Notes: a model not told the origin generated them from the sequence alone. Positions 8,723-18,450 are shown, counted from the first letter of the stretch. The stretch is 64,000 nt of DNA from Ectopseudomonas mendocina (GCF_007049795.1 NZ_SCFY01000012.1:62001-126000); one strand, 5' to 3'. Numbers and translations: made by a program.

Positions 8723-9157
8723 TCAGTTGGCGGGATAGTCGCTCAGCAGCTGATCCTTGCGTTGGTTATCCAGTCCGATGACCTGATAGGCGTCGACACG
8801 ACCGCCGTACTCCATGCCTGGCGAGCCCATGGGCATACCGGGTACAGCAGCGCCGACCAGATCGGGACGTTGACGCAGCTTGAGAATGTCGGCCGCTGGC
8901 ACGTGCCCTTCGACGAATTTACCGTCGATCACGCCGGTGTGGCAGGACGCCAGGCGCGGCGGAACGCCAAGGCGCTGTTTGACCACACTCATGTCGGCCT
9001 CGACATGGTCATTGACGGTGAAACCATTGTCCTGCAGATGGCTGATCCACGCCTTACAGCAGCCACAATTGGCGTCGCGGTGCACATCGATGGTCAGGGG
9101 CTCGCTGGCGTGAGCCAGACCGGAGACGAGGAGGAGGGCGAGCAGGGAACGACGCAT
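8723..9157 (-). CDS. DUF411-family periplasmic metal-binding protein
   Basis: A 144-residue secreted protein with a signal peptide (MRRSLLALLLVSGLAHA). The mature domain starts TIDVHRDANCGCCKAW, whose cysteines at 31, 33 and 34 form the DUF411 signature. LASCHTGVIDGKFVEGHVPA and a Met-rich segment, GAAVPGMPMGSPGMEY, follow. Such proteins often sit with copper resistance genes, and Cys plus Met-rich ligands suit periplasmic copper. Metal specificity is inferred. It ends 52 bp upstream of the ypfJ start on the same strand and may be its operon partner. Confidence 0.88.
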   Translation of the reverse strand: MRRSLLALLLVSGLAHASEPLTIDVHRDANCGCCKAWISHLQDNGFTVNDHVEADMSVVKQRLGVPPRLASCHTGVIDGKFVEGHVPAADILKLRQRPDLVGAAVPGMPMGSPGMEYGGRVDAYQVIGLDNQRKDQLLSDYPAN

Positions 9158-9287
9158 GGCAAGGCTCCAGATAATCGAGCGCTTAGCATAGCGCCGGCAT
9201 CACACCTGCCCAAGCCATTGCGACTATGCGTCGCGACCGGTGGCGGCCTATGCTGGCGGCAGCCACTCCTTGCCTGGAAACCTGCCG

Positions 9288-9671
9288 ATGCTGTTTGCCC
9301 GAATCGTCTTGCTGATCCAGATCGCTGCCCTGCTCGTGCTGGGGCTGGCCTACTTCATTCGGCCCGAGGAAATGGCCAGCTTCAGCGGCGCGTTGCTGAT
9401 GGGAAGCGCCGCCGTGACTGAAGTGCGTGCCTATTACGGCGGCCTGCAACTGGGGCTGGCGGCTTACCTGGCGATGGCACTGCTGCGCCAGGATCTGCTG
9501 CGGCCGGCGTTGATTCTGCTGGTGCTGCTGTACAGCTCGCTGGCGTTGGCGCGCATTGCCGGGCTGTAGCTGGATGGCGGCGCACAGCAGACCTTCAACT
9601 TCTACGCGCTGCTGCTCGAAGTGGCATCGGCCGCGCTGGCCTGGTGGGCGTTGCGCGGTTTGTCTCGCTGA
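9288..9671 (+). pseudogene. DUF4345-like small membrane protein interrupted by an in-frame TAG
   Basis: ATG 9288 opens a frame of 93 residues rich in membrane helices (MLFARIVLLIQIAALLVLGLAYF, then YYGGLQLGLAAYLAMALL and ALILLVLLYSSLALARI). It stops at TAG 9567-9569. Directly after the TAG the same frame continues for 33 sense codons (LDGGAQQTFNFYALLLEVAS ... ALRGLSR) to a TGA at 9669-9671. That tail supplies the expected fourth helix, giving about 127 residues, the usual size of this family. A single substitution creating TAG, or a base-call error, explains this best. If the TAG is real, the last helix is missing. The function of the family is unknown. Confidence 0.75.
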
Positions 9672-9694
9672 GCCGGGCCAAGGGCGAAAACGAC

Positions 9695-10783
9695 TCAGCG
9701 CCGCTCCAACAGCACACCCGCCTCCATGTGGTGGGTGTAGGGGAACTGGTCGAACAGCGCGCTGCGCGTCACCTTGTGGGTGTCGCTCAACTGGGCGATG
9801 TTGGCGGCCAGGGTCTCCGGGTTGCAGGAGATGTACAGGATGCGCTCGAAGCGGCGAGTCAGCTCGCAGGTGTCCGGGTCCATGCCGGCGCGCGGCGGGT
9901 CGACGAACACACTGCCGAACTCATAGCTCCTGAGATCGATACCGGCCAGGCGGCGGAATGGACGCACCTCGTTCAGCGCCTGGGTCAGCTCCTCGGCGGA
10001 CAGACGCACCAGCTCGACGTTGTTCACGCCGTTGTCAGCCAGGTTGGCCAGGGCGGCGTTGACCGAGGTCTTGCTGATCTCGGTCGCCAGGGCCTTGCGC
10101 ACGCGGGTGGCCAGCGGCAGGGTGAAGTTGCCGTTGCCGCAGTACAGCTCCAGCAAATCGTCATCGCGCTCGCCGAGGGCGTCATAGGCCCAGTTCAGCA
10201 TCTTCTCGCAGACCTTGCCGTTGGGCTGGGTGAAGGCGCCTTCCGGTTGGCGATAGCGGAAGCTGCGCCCGGCCACGGTCAATTCTTCTTCCACATAGTC
10301 GCGACCGATCACCAGGCGCTGGCCGCGGGAGCGGCCGACCAGGCTGACGTTCAGCTCGGCGGCCAGCTTTTCCGCTTCGGTTTGCCAGGCCTCGTCCAGC
10401 GGGCGGTGGTAGGCCAGGGTGATCAGCGCATCACCGGCCAGGGTGGTAAGGAACTCGACCTGGAACAATTTGAACGACAGCGCTTCGCTGGCCTGCCAGG
10501 CAGCGCGTAGGCGCGGCATCAATTCGTTGATGCGCAGGCTGGCAATGGGGAAGTCGTCGAGCAGGATCGGCGTGTGCTTGTCGCCTGGTGCGAACATCGC
10601 GTAGTGGCGCTGGCCGTCTTCACGCCACAGGCGGAACTCGGCGCGCATGCGGTAGTGCTCGCGCGGTGAATCGAACACTGCAGGCTCCGGGGCGGCGAAG
10701 GGCGCCAGCAGTTCGACCAGGCGGGCCTTCTTCTCGGCGAGTTGGGCGTCGTAGGTGGCGGGGTCGAATGCGGGGCGGCTCAT
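9695..10783 (-). CDS. trmA: tRNA (uracil-5-)-methyltransferase TrmA
   Basis: A 362-residue SAM-dependent enzyme that makes m5U54 in the T-loop of tRNA. The C-terminal half has the SAM site [14 protein letters not shown], the [12 protein letters not shown] motif and the nucleophile cysteine in [13 protein letters not shown]. The C-terminal [12 protein letters not shown] carries the catalytic glutamate. It lacks the TRAM domain of the RlmD/RlmC relatives, and the N-terminal RMRAEFRLW segment and total length fit TrmA. The start codon is at 10783. It stands alone and is convergent with the DUF4345-like gene. Confidence 0.96.
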   Translation of the reverse strand: MSRPAFDPATYDAQLAEKKARLVELLAPFAAPEPAVFDSPREHYRMRAEFRLWREDGQRHYAMFAPGDKHTPILLDDFPIASLRINELMPRLRAAWQASEALSFKLFQVEFLTTLAGDALITLAYHRPLDEAWQTEAEKLAAELNVSLVGRSRGQRLVIGRDYVEEELTVAGRSFRYRQPEGAFTQPNGKVCEKMLNWAYDALGERDDDLLELYCGNGNFTLPLATRVRKALATEISKTSVNAALANLADNGVNNVELVRLSAEELTQALNEVRPFRRLAGIDLRSYEFGSVFVDPPRAGMDPDTCELTRRFERILYISCNPETLAANIAQLSDTHKVTRSALFDQFPYTHHMEAGVLLERR

Positions 10784-10891
10784 CGGTCACTCATGGGGCA
10801 GGAAAACGGGGCGCCATTGTAGCGACTCCGTTGCCGATGTGCCGTTGTCGTCGATCATTGGTGACGCTGGACGCAGTGCGCCCCGGGGAGG

Positions 10892-11019
10892 CGTTCCCAT
10901 GCGGAGCGTGGGAACGATCATGACGAGGCCGATGGTGGGCTGAAGCGGAACGCCGCCCGGCCCACCCTACGCAGAGTATCTAGGGCGTGGGGTAGGGCGT
11001 ACTCGCGAAGCAGTACGCC
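10892..11019. repeat. REP-like palindromic sequences between trmA and the NCS2 permease gene
   Basis: Two hairpins of types common in Pseudomonas intergenic DNA. The first is CGTTCCCA (10892-10899) with TGGGAACG (10909-10916). The second is GGCGTACT (10996-11003) with AGTACGCC (11012-11019). The second lies 12 bp past the permease stop and may end its transcript or protect its 3' end, although it has no U-tract. The rest of this 248-bp gap shows nothing else. Confidence 0.6.
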
Positions 11020-11031
11020 GTTATCGGCTGA

Positions 11032-12324
11032 TCAGGCGAAGTAGGCCAGCTTGACGATGAACAGGGCCGAGAGCACCCACATCGCCGGGTTCAGTTCGCG
11101 CCAGCGGCCGGCCAGTACCTTGACCGCGGTCCAGGCGATGAAACCGAACGCGATGCCGTTGGCGATGGAGAAGGTCAGCGGCATGGCCAGGGCGGCGACC
11201 ACCACCGGGGCGGCGACAGTCAGGTCGTCCCAGTCGATCTGCGCCAGGCTGCTCATCATCAGTACGGCGACGAACAGCAGCGCAGGCGCGGTGGCGTAGG
11301 CCGGAACGGCGCCAGCCAGCGGGGCGAAGAACAGGGCCAGGAGGAACAGTGCGGCGACCACGCAGGCAGTCAGGCCGGTACGCCCACCGGCACTGATGCC
11401 AGCAGCGGATTCGATGTAGCTGGTGGTGGTGCTGGTGCCCAGCGCGGCGCCGGCCATGGTCGCGGTGCTGTCGGCCAGCAGGGCGCGGCCCAGGCGTGGC
11501 ATCTTGCCGTCCTTGTCCAGCAGGTCGGCTTTTTGCGCCACGCCGACCAGGGTGCCGGAGGTGTCGAACAGGTCGACGAAGAGGAAAGCGAAGATCACGC
11601 TGATCAGGCCGATATCCAGCGCACCGGCAATGTCCAGCTGCAACAGGGTCGGCATCAGCGAGGGTGGCATCGACATCACGCCTTGCAGCTCGGACAGGCC
11701 GAGGGCAATGGACAGGCCGGTTACCAGCAGAATGCCGATCATCACCGCGCCGGTGACTTTGCGATAGGCCAGTGCGGCGATGACGAAGAAGCCCAGGCAG
11801 GCCAGCAGTGAGCCGCCGTTGCTCATATCGCCGAGGCCGACCAGGGTGGCCGGGTGATCGACCACGATGCCTGCGTTCTTCAGGGCGATGATCGCCAGGA
11901 ACAGGCCGATACCGGCGGCGATACCGGCGCGCAGGGCCAGCGGGATGCTGTTGATGATCCACTCGCGGATCTTGAAGATCGACAGCAGGAAGAAGATTGC
12001 GCCGGAGAGGAACACCGCGCCCAGAGCGGTCTGCCAGCTGTAGCCCATGGTCATCACCACGGTGTAGGTGAAAAAGGCGTTGAGGCCCATGCCGGGCGCC
12101 AGGGCGATCGGGTAGTTGGCCAGCAGGCCCATGATCAGCGAGCCGATGGCGCCAGCCAGACAGGTGGCGACGAATACCGCACCGTGGTCCATGCCGGTCT
12201 TGGCGAGCATTTCCGGATTGACGAAGAGAATGTATGCCATGGTCAGGAAGGTGGTGATCCCGGCCAGTACCTCGGTGCGCACCGTGGTGTTGTGGGCTTT
12301 GAGTTGGAACAGTCTTTCCAGCAT
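11032..12324 (-). CDS. NCS2-family purine permease (AzgA/PbuG type)
   Basis: A 430-residue membrane transporter with about 12-14 helices. It opens with FQLKAHNTTVRTEVLAGIT and has FVNPEMLAKTGM and the ALAPGMGLNAFFTY segment. The latter marks the AzgA/PbuG/AdeP branch of nucleobase:cation symporters (hypoxanthine, guanine or adenine) rather than the uracil/xanthine branch. LGTSTTTSYIESAAGISAGGRTGLTA is the conserved TM10 substrate loop. The start ATG 12324 has GGGGAG upstream; a 31-codon extension lacks a ribosome site. I searched the 199-bp leader for a purine riboswitch fold and did not recognise one. Which purine is carried cannot be told. Confidence 0.92.
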   Translation of the reverse strand: MLERLFQLKAHNTTVRTEVLAGITTFLTMAYILFVNPEMLAKTGMDHGAVFVATCLAGAIGSLIMGLLANYPIALAPGMGLNAFFTYTVVMTMGYSWQTALGAVFLSGAIFFLLSIFKIREWIINSIPLALRAGIAAGIGLFLAIIALKNAGIVVDHPATLVGLGDMSNGGSLLACLGFFVIAALAYRKVTGAVMIGILLVTGLSIALGLSELQGVMSMPPSLMPTLLQLDIAGALDIGLISVIFAFLFVDLFDTSGTLVGVAQKADLLDKDGKMPRLGRALLADSTATMAGAALGTSTTTSYIESAAGISAGGRTGLTACVVAALFLLALFFAPLAGAVPAYATAPALLFVAVLMMSSLAQIDWDDLTVAAPVVVAALAMPLTFSIANGIAFGFIAWTAVKVLAGRWRELNPAMWVLSALFIVKLAYFA

Positions 12325-12523
12325 GGTGGCTCCCCGAGGCGCAAGCGCGCCTGAATTGATCTGCACAAAGCAAAGCACATCCGTCCACGCAGGCCGGAAA
12401 ATTGCTCGATTTCGCAAAAGCCGCGCATCATAACAGCAAGGTTTTGCCGGGTGAATTCAAGGTCTGCCGTGTCCTTTTATGACCAGGTGGACAGTTTCAT
12501 TTTCTGTCTGAAGGAGTAGTGAG

Positions 12524-13075
12524 ATGAGCAAGCGAGCACTGATTACAGTCGCTGATGGTGTCGAAGATCTCGAATGCGTGACCCTGATCGATGTGCTGCG
12601 CCGCGCCGATGTCGAGGTACTGGTGGCGAGTATCGAAGAGCGCAGGATGATCACCTGCGCCCGCGGTACCCGGCTGACCGCTGATGCCATGCTGGTGGAC
12701 GTGCTGGCGCAGGATTTCGATCTGATCGTCCTGCCTGGTGGCATGCCTGGCGCGCAGCGTCTGGCTGACTTCGAACCACTGGCCGAGCGCGTACGCAAGC
12801 AGGCCAAGGCGGGCGAGCTGTTCGCCGCGATCTGCGCTGCGCCGGCGTTGGCCCTGCAGCAGTACGGGGTGCTCAGGCAGCGACGGATGACCTGCTATCC
12901 GGCGTTCAGTGATCGACTGAGTGGCTGCACCTTCGTCGATGAGGCGGTGGTGGTCGATGGCAATTGCATCACCAGCCAGGGCCCGGGAACGGCACTGGCG
13001 TTCGCCCTGACCCTGGTGGAGCAACTGGTCGGGCGTGGCACGCGCAGCGACGTGGCCAAGGCGATGCTGGCCTAG
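12524..13075 (+). CDS. DJ-1/PfpI-family protein (YajL-like)
   Basis: A 183-residue single-domain protein of the DJ-1/ThiJ/PfpI superfamily. The catalytic cysteine lies in the nucleophile elbow FAAICAAPAL (about residue 104). The partner glutamate is in TVADGVEDLE near the start, and LIVLPGGMPGA forms the adjacent loop. Length and motifs match YajL and human DJ-1, credited with protection against oxidative and carbonyl damage; whether these act as true deglycases is debated. The start ATG 12524 has AAGGAG at 12512-12517. It is a single gene, divergent from the permease. Confidence 0.92.
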   Translation: MSKRALITVADGVEDLECVTLIDVLRRADVEVLVASIEERRMITCARGTRLTADAMLVDVLAQDFDLIVLPGGMPGAQRLADFEPLAERVRKQAKAGELFAAICAAPALALQQYGVLRQRRMTCYPAFSDRLSGCTFVDEAVVVDGNCITSQGPGTALAFALTLVEQLVGRGTRSDVAKAMLA

Positions 13076-13123
13076 AGACCGATGGCGCCCCCTACGGGTG
13101 TCAGCATGCAGCGAAGCAAAGCG

Positions 13124-13145
13124 TAGGGTGCGCCGTGCGCACCGA
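13124..13145. repeat. Short palindromic repeat (same family as 30905-30960)
   Basis: TAGGGTGCGCCGTGCGCACC plus two bases, in the 75-bp gap between two convergent genes. It recurs exactly at 30905-30926. GGTGCGC and GCGCACC can pair, so it may form the shared terminator-like hairpin here. Confidence 0.55.
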
Positions 13146-13150
13146 CAGCG

Positions 13151-14173
13151 CTACGACTGTTCCTGCTCCAGCAACCGCCGTTTGCGCTGGAACCCCCAGC
13201 GATAGCCGCTGAGGCTGCCATCGCTGGCCACCACACGATGGCAGGGTAGCAACAGACCGATGGCGTTGCTGGCACAGGCGCGGGCAATCGCCCTTGGGTG
13301 ACTGTGCAGCTGTCCGGCCAGGTCGGCGTAGCTGCGGGTTTCGCCGCTGGGGATATGCTGCAGCGCCTGCCAGACGCGTTGCTGAAAGGCCGTGCCGCGA
13401 ATGTCCAGGGGAAGATGGGCGGCGCGTTCGGGTTCCTCGAGTTGCGCCAGCACCTGCTGCAGCCAGTTGCGCAGACCTTGTTCATCTTCTTCGAGCTGGG
13501 CGGCGGCGAAGCGTTGTTGCAACTCGTCACGCAGGGCAGTCGGCTCGTCGCCGAACAGCAATGCACAAACGCCCTTGTCACTGGTTGCCAGCAGCACCTG
13601 GCCGAGTGGGCTGGGGGCGATGCTGTAGCGCAGTCGTTCGCCTGCACCGCGTAGGCGGCGCTGCGCCGGGCTCATGGCCTGGGGTTTTTCATACAAAGCG
13701 CGGGTGCCAGAGTAGCCAGCGGCCAGGGCCGCCTCGAGCACGTTATCTGCCTGTGGCAACTGGGCGTCCAGACGCTGGCGGCGTTGCGCTGCCGCCCAGG
13801 CATTGGGCGTCATCCCGGTACGCGCCTTGAACGCACGGGCCAGGTGTGACGGCGACAAGCCAATGCGCGTTGCCAGTTGCGGCAGCGTCGGGCGCTGTTC
13901 ACCGCGCAGAAGCTCACAGGCGGCCGCAACCAGTGCGTCGAGTTGCTGCGCCGGGCTTTGTCCCTGTGGCGAGCAGCGCTTGCACGGGCGAAAGCCAGCT
14001 GCCTCGGCGCTGGCAGCATCTGCGTGGAAGCTGACATTGTCGCGCCGTGGCCGCCGCGCAGGGCAGTTCGGCCGGCAATAGATGCCGGTGCTGCGTACGG
14101 TGAAAACGAAGCGTCCGTCGAACGCCCCATCACGTTCGCAAACGGCCTGCCAACAGCGTTCCGGGTCGAGCAT
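13151..14173 (-). CDS. ada: Ada: methylphosphotriester/O6-methylguanine-DNA methyltransferase and activator
   Basis: A 340-residue three-part protein for the adaptive response to DNA alkylation. AdaA zinc domain: cysteines 33, 37, 64 and 67 (YCRPNCPARRP ... RPCKRC); C33 corresponds to E. coli C38, the phosphotriester acceptor. An AraC-type DNA-binding region follows (LATRIGLSPSHLARAFK, about residues 88-160). The C-terminal O6-alkylguanine transferase has the acceptor in LPCHRVVASDG (C311). The ATG at 14173 matches the usual start; the frame extends 23 codons further, which I rejected. It is divergent from a response-regulator gene 171 bp away, so the two share one control region. Confidence 0.94.
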   Translation of the reverse strand: MLDPERCWQAVCERDGAFDGRFVFTVRSTGIYCRPNCPARRPRRDNVSFHADAASAEAAGFRPCKRCSPQGQSPAQQLDALVAAACELLRGEQRPTLPQLATRIGLSPSHLARAFKARTGMTPNAWAAAQRRQRLDAQLPQADNVLEAALAAGYSGTRALYEKPQAMSPAQRRLRGAGERLRYSIAPSPLGQVLLATSDKGVCALLFGDEPTALRDELQQRFAAAQLEEDEQGLRNWLQQVLAQLEEPERAAHLPLDIRGTAFQQRVWQALQHIPSGETRSYADLAGQLHSHPRAIARACASNAIGLLLPCHRVVASDGSLSGYRWGFQRKRRLLEQEQS

Positions 14174-14344
14174 GGCGCAGCCCTTCTGGTCACGGTTTTG
14201 CTGACGATTGTCGGCTGGTCGCGTTGCGCTGCCAATCCGCATTGCACTTTCAAACCGCTGCCGAGGTCATTTGTATGTCGGCCTGAGCGCAAATACAGCC
14301 CAGCGCCTTTAATGATGACTAGGCAGGTGCCAGTGGAGGTCGCC

Positions 14345-15517
14345 ATGCGCGGGATGCTCGATAGGCCGGAGCAGGAACTGATTCTGGTGGTGGACGATGC
14401 GGTGGACGCGCGCCAGCGCCTGGGCGCGTTATTGGTCGACCGCTATCAGGTGCGCCTGGTCGGCAGTGAGGAAGCGCTGCACGCTGCCAGGTCGCGACCG
14501 CAACCGGACCTGATTCTGCTCGACTGGCAGAACGACTATGCACTGTGTCGCGGGCTCAGCACCGACCCGCAGACCCGCCATATCCCGCTGATCCTCATCA
14601 CGGCTCATAGCGATGCGGCCGACGAGCAACTGGGCTTCGACCTTGGCGCTGCCGACTACATCATCAAACCGGTCAGCGCGCCCATCGTGCTCGCGCGCGT
14701 TCGGGCGCAACTGCAGCTCAAGACGGCCACCGATTACCTGCGTGACAAGAGCGAGTATCTGGAACTCGAGGTCAAGCGCCGCACGCGCGATATCCAGAAC
14801 CTGCAGGACGTCACCATAGAGGCCATGGCCAGCGTTGCGGTCATGCGTGACAACCCGCGCAGCCGTCGTCTGGAGCGTATCGAACGCTACATGACCTGCC
14901 TGACCGCTGCATTGGCGCGGCAGCAGCCGGCCTTGTCCGAGTCTCTGAACGAGGAGCGCATCGCTCAGTTGGGCAAGTCGGCCATGCTGCACGTGATCGA
15001 CCGGCTGACCCTGCCAGATCGCGTACTGCTCAGCCATGGTGAGCCGGATGAAAATGATCTGCGCCTGCTGAGCGAGGGCGTGATCGCCGGACGTGATGCG
15101 CTCGAACGCGCCGAGCGCAAATTGGGCAGCATCACCGACTTTCTCTCCGATGCCAAAGACATCGTCTACGGCCAGCATGAGCGCTGGGACGGCAAAGGCT
15201 ATCCGCAGGGGTTGTTCGGCGAGCAGATTCCGCTGTCAGCGCGGCTGATGGCGCTGGTGGGCCACTTCGAAGAACTGAGCTGTCGGCATCCTTACCTGCC
15301 GCCGATCAGCCCGGCGCAGGCAGTGGCGCAGATCAGCGCGGCCAGCGGCACACGCTTCGATCCCATGGTGGTATTGGCCTTCGTCGAAGCCACGACGGAG
15401 TTTCTGCATATCGCCGAAACCCTGGCCGATGACGCTGCTGCGGTCGGCGTCGAGTTGCAGCGGCTGGAGGACTCGCTGGCCGAAAGCATCGAGCTGACCC
15501 TGCCACCAACGGCATAG
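14345..15517 (+). CDS. Response regulator with a degenerate HD-GYP domain
   Basis: A 390-residue protein with two domains. The receiver domain (about 1-125) has the acid pair D17/D18, phosphoacceptor D60, T86 and K108, so it should be phosphorylatable. After a short coiled coil (about 130-158) comes an HD-GYP fold ending in QHERWDGKGYPQGL and IPLSARLMALVG. The metal ligands are largely lost: the family LHDIGK reads LHVIDR, the first histidine of the HHE motif is Gln, and the histidines expected after RDN and before GRDA are absent. It therefore probably does not hydrolyse cyclic-di-GMP but could bind it or a GGDEF partner. The start is set by GGAGGT 4 bp before ATG 14345. No kinase is adjacent. 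Confidence 0.85.
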   Translation: MRGMLDRPEQELILVVDDAVDARQRLGALLVDRYQVRLVGSEEALHAARSRPQPDLILLDWQNDYALCRGLSTDPQTRHIPLILITAHSDAADEQLGFDLGAADYIIKPVSAPIVLARVRAQLQLKTATDYLRDKSEYLELEVKRRTRDIQNLQDVTIEAMASVAVMRDNPRSRRLERIERYMTCLTAALARQQPALSESLNEERIAQLGKSAMLHVIDRLTLPDRVLLSHGEPDENDLRLLSEGVIAGRDALERAERKLGSITDFLSDAKDIVYGQHERWDGKGYPQGLFGEQIPLSARLMALVGHFEELSCRHPYLPPISPAQAVAQISAASGTRFDPMVVLAFVEATTEFLHIAETLADDAAAVGVELQRLEDSLAESIELTLPPTA

Positions 15518-15579
15518 GCGCGTCGTCAGCCCAGGCGGCGCCGCGACGCTCTACGCAGCGCCGCGGTCTTTGCCGTGAG

Positions 15580-16551
15580 CTAGTCGACGATCCGCTCCAC
15601 ATGATGGCAGGCCACCTGCCGTGCATCGATCAGGCGCAGCTCCGGGCGCTCGCTACGGCAGCGCTCGTCGGCATGCGGGCAGCGCTTGTGGAAGGCACAG
15701 CCGGAGGGTGGATTCAATGGATTGGGTAACTCGCCGCTGATCTTCATCCGCGGCTTGTCCGGATCGGGATGAATCGCCGGCGTCGCCGACAGCAGGGCGC
15801 GGGTGTAGGGGTGCAGCGGGCGGGTGTAGAGCGCCTCGGCCGGGCCCATTTCCACCGGACGGCCTAGGTACATCACCAGCACGTCGTCGGCGACATGGCG
15901 CACCACCGAGAGGTTGTGCGAGATGAACACGTAGCCGGTCTGGTACTGCTCCTGCAGGTCCATGAACAGGTTCAGCACCTGGGCCTGGATCGACACGTCC
16001 AGCGCCGAGGTCGGTTCGTCCGCCACCAGTACCTGCGGCTGCAGCATCATGGCGCGGGCCAGGGCGATGCGCTGGCGCTGGCCGCCGGAGAACATGTGCG
16101 GGTAGCGCTGGTAATGCTCGGGGCGCAGGCCCACCTGCTGCATCATCGCTTGCACTTTCTCGCGGCGTTCGGCGCGCGACAGGCGGGTGTTGATCAGCAG
16201 CGGTTCGGCCAACTGATCACCGATCTTCTGCCGCGGATTGAGTGAGGCGAAGGGGTTCTGGAACACCATCTGCACATCGCGGCGCAGTTGCTTGCGCTCG
16301 GCATGGCTGGCGCCGGCCACTTCGTGCCCGGCGATCTGCAGGCTACCGGAACTGGGTGTTTCGATCAGCGTCAGGGCGCGGGCCAGGGTGGACTTGCCGC
16401 AGCCGGACTCGCCGACCACGGCCAGGGTCCTGCCGGACTGCAGGCTGAAGGACACGCCATTGAGCGCCTGGACCGTGGCCGCCGGCTTGAACAGGCCGCG
16501 CGAGACACTGTAGTGACGGGTCAGCTCACGGGCTTCGAGTACGGTACTCAT
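15580..16551 (-). CDS. dppF: Dipeptide ABC transporter ATPase DppF
   Basis: A 323-residue nucleotide-binding subunit of the peptide importer. Walker A is GESGCGKST, the signature is FSGGQRQRIALARA and Walker B is VLVADEPTSALD. The C-terminal CAFHKRCPHADERC carries four cysteines like those known to bind an iron-sulfur cluster in Dpp/Opp ATPases. Its start codon shares a base with the dppD stop (TGATG), so translation is coupled. It is the last gene of dppABCDF. Confidence 0.95.
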   Translation of the reverse strand: MSTVLEARELTRHYSVSRGLFKPAATVQALNGVSFSLQSGRTLAVVGESGCGKSTLARALTLIETPSSGSLQIAGHEVAGASHAERKQLRRDVQMVFQNPFASLNPRQKIGDQLAEPLLINTRLSRAERREKVQAMMQQVGLRPEHYQRYPHMFSGGQRQRIALARAMMLQPQVLVADEPTSALDVSIQAQVLNLFMDLQEQYQTGYVFISHNLSVVRHVADDVLVMYLGRPVEMGPAEALYTRPLHPYTRALLSATPAIHPDPDKPRMKISGELPNPLNPPSGCAFHKRCPHADERCRSERPELRLIDARQVACHHVERIVD

Positions 16552-17507
16552 CAGGCCACCTCCAGCGGGAAGAAGCAGCGCGCGGCGCCACGGTCATGTG
16601 GTTCCAGGGCTGGGCGTTGCTGGTGGCAGCGCTCCTGCACGTAGGGGCAGCGGGGTGACAGCAGGCAGCCCAGCGGGCGGTCATAGCGGCCGGGCACGAT
16701 GCCGGGCAGGGTGGCCAGGCGGCTGGCACCGGCGCTGTGCTCGGGGATGGCCTTGAGCAAGGCTTCGGTATAGGGATGGCTGGGCGCGTCGAACAGCGTC
16801 GGGATGTGGCCCAACTCCACGGCTTGCCCGGCGTACATCACGCAGACGCGCTGGGCGGTTTCGGCGACCACGGCCAGATCGTGGGTGATCAGCACCAGGG
16901 CCATGCCTTCATCGCGTTGCAGGTTCAGCAACAGCTCCATGATCTGCGCCTGGATGGTCACATCCAGCGCCGTGGTCGGTTCGTCGGCGATCAGCAGCTT
17001 GGGTTCGGCGGCTATGGCCATGGCGATGGCCACGCGCTGACTCATGCCCCCGGAAAGCTGGTGCGGGTAGGCGTCCAGGCGGCTGGCGGCGCCGGGTATT
17101 TCCACCCGTTCCAAGAGCTCCAGGGCACGGGCGCGCGCCGCCTTGCCCTTCAGGCCGAGGTGCTGACGGAGCACTTCCTCGATCTGGAAGCCCACGGTGT
17201 AGCTGGGGTTGAGGGCGGTCATCGGATCCTGGAAGACCATGGCCAGATCCTTGCCCACGATGTGTCGGCGCTGGCGGCCCTTGAGGCGCAGCATGTCGGT
17301 GCCGTCGAACTGCATGCAGTCGGCCTGGACGATGCCGGGCGCGTCGATCAGGCCCATCAGCGCCATCATGGTCACCGATTTGCCAGAGCCGGACTCGCCG
17401 ACGATGGCCAGCACTTCGCCCTGCTCGACGCTGAGGTCGAGGCCATCGACCACCGGCATGGCGGGGCCGAAGCGGACGGAGAGATTGCGGATATTCAGCA
17501 GGCTCAT
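16551..17507 (-). CDS. dppD: Dipeptide ABC transporter ATPase DppD
   Basis: A 318-residue nucleotide-binding subunit. Walker A is GESGSGKSV, the signature is [14 protein letters not shown] and Walker B is [12 protein letters not shown]. The C-terminal [14 protein letters not shown] is the Cys-rich segment typical of the oligopeptide class. The start is fixed at 17507 by GAGGAGCC just upstream; a 7-codon longer frame is less likely. It starts 10 bp after the dppC stop and pairs with DppF. Confidence 0.95.
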   Translation of the reverse strand: MSLLNIRNLSVRFGPAMPVVDGLDLSVEQGEVLAIVGESGSGKSVTMMALMGLIDAPGIVQADCMQFDGTDMLRLKGRQRRHIVGKDLAMVFQDPMTALNPSYTVGFQIEEVLRQHLGLKGKAARARALELLERVEIPGAASRLDAYPHQLSGGMSQRVAIAMAIAAEPKLLIADEPTTALDVTIQAQIMELLLNLQRDEGMALVLITHDLAVVAETAQRVCVMYAGQAVELGHIPTLFDAPSHPYTEALLKAIPEHSAGASRLATLPGIVPGRYDRPLGCLLSPRCPYVQERCHQQRPALEPHDRGAARCFFPLEVA

Positions 17508-17517
17508 TCCGGGCTCC

Positions 17518-18420
17518 TCACTGCGCATTCTTCAGTTTCGGGTCGAGCGCATCACGCAGGCCGTCACCCATCAGGTTGATCGCCAGCACGCTGAGCAGAA
17601 TCGCCAGGCCTGGCAGGCTCACCACCCACCAGGCGCGTTCGATGTAGTCACGCGCCGAGGCCAGCATGGTGCCCCACTCGGGCGTCGGCGGCTGCACGCC
17701 GAGGCCGAGAAAGCCCAGCGCGGCGGCATCGAGAATCGCCGAGGAGAAGCTCAGCGTGGCCTGCACGATCAGCGGCGCCATGCAGTTGGGCAGCACGGTG
17801 ACGAACATCAGCCGTGGCAGCCCGGCGCCGGCCAACTGCGCGGCGGTGACGTAGTCGCGGTTCAGCTCGCTCATCACCGCCGCGCGGGTCAGGCGCACGT
17901 AGGACGGCAGCGAGACGATGGCGATGGCGAAGATGGTGTTGATCAGCCCGGGGCCGAGGATGGCGACGATGGCCACCGCCAGCAGCAGCGAGGGCAGGGC
18001 CAGCATGATGTCCATCAGGCGCATGACGCTGGGGCCGAGCAGGCGCGGAAAGAACCCGGCGACCAGGCCCAGGAGGATGCCGGGGATCAGTGACATCAGC
18101 ACCGAGGCCAGGCCGATCAACAGCGACAGGCGTGCGCCGTGGATCAGCCGTGAGAGCAGGTCGCGGCCCAGTTCGTCGGTGCCGAGCAGGAACTGCCACT
18201 GGCCACCCTCCAGCCAAACCGGCGGGGTGAGCAGGAAGTCGCGGTACTGCTCGCTGGGATCGTGCGGCGCGACCCAGGGCGCGAACAGTGCGCAGAACAC
18301 CAGCAGAATCATGAAGGCCAGGCCGCCGAGGGCGCCTTTGTTGTGGGCGAAGGCTTGCCAGAACTCTTTCAGCGGCGAAGGGTAGAGCAGGCTCTGGTCG
18401 AGTGGGGTGGAGGTGGTCAT
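17518..18420 (-). CDS. dppC: Dipeptide ABC transporter permease DppC
   Basis: A 300-residue inner-membrane permease with about six helices. The N-terminal [21 protein letters not shown] carries the OppC-type entry helix, [21 protein letters not shown] is the family signature, and [23 protein letters not shown] is the EAA loop that docks the ATPases. It works with DppB as a heterodimer. A 117-bp repeat-bearing gap separates it from dppB. Confidence 0.95.
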   Translation of the reverse strand: MTTSTPLDQSLLYPSPLKEFWQAFAHNKGALGGLAFMILLVFCALFAPWVAPHDPSEQYRDFLLTPPVWLEGGQWQFLLGTDELGRDLLSRLIHGARLSLLIGLASVLMSLIPGILLGLVAGFFPRLLGPSVMRLMDIMLALPSLLLAVAIVAILGPGLINTIFAIAIVSLPSYVRLTRAAVMSELNRDYVTAAQLAGAGLPRLMFVTVLPNCMAPLIVQATLSFSSAILDAAALGFLGLGVQPPTPEWGTMLASARDYIERAWWVVSLPGLAILLSVLAINLMGDGLRDALDPKLKNAQ

Positions 18421-18450
18421 GGGCGCACCTCTTGCAGGATGGACGACGCT

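Noticed and set aside
12325..12523. Possible purine riboswitch before the NCS2 permease
   Set aside because: I could not find the conserved three-way junction bases. Nothing beyond an ordinary leader is visible.
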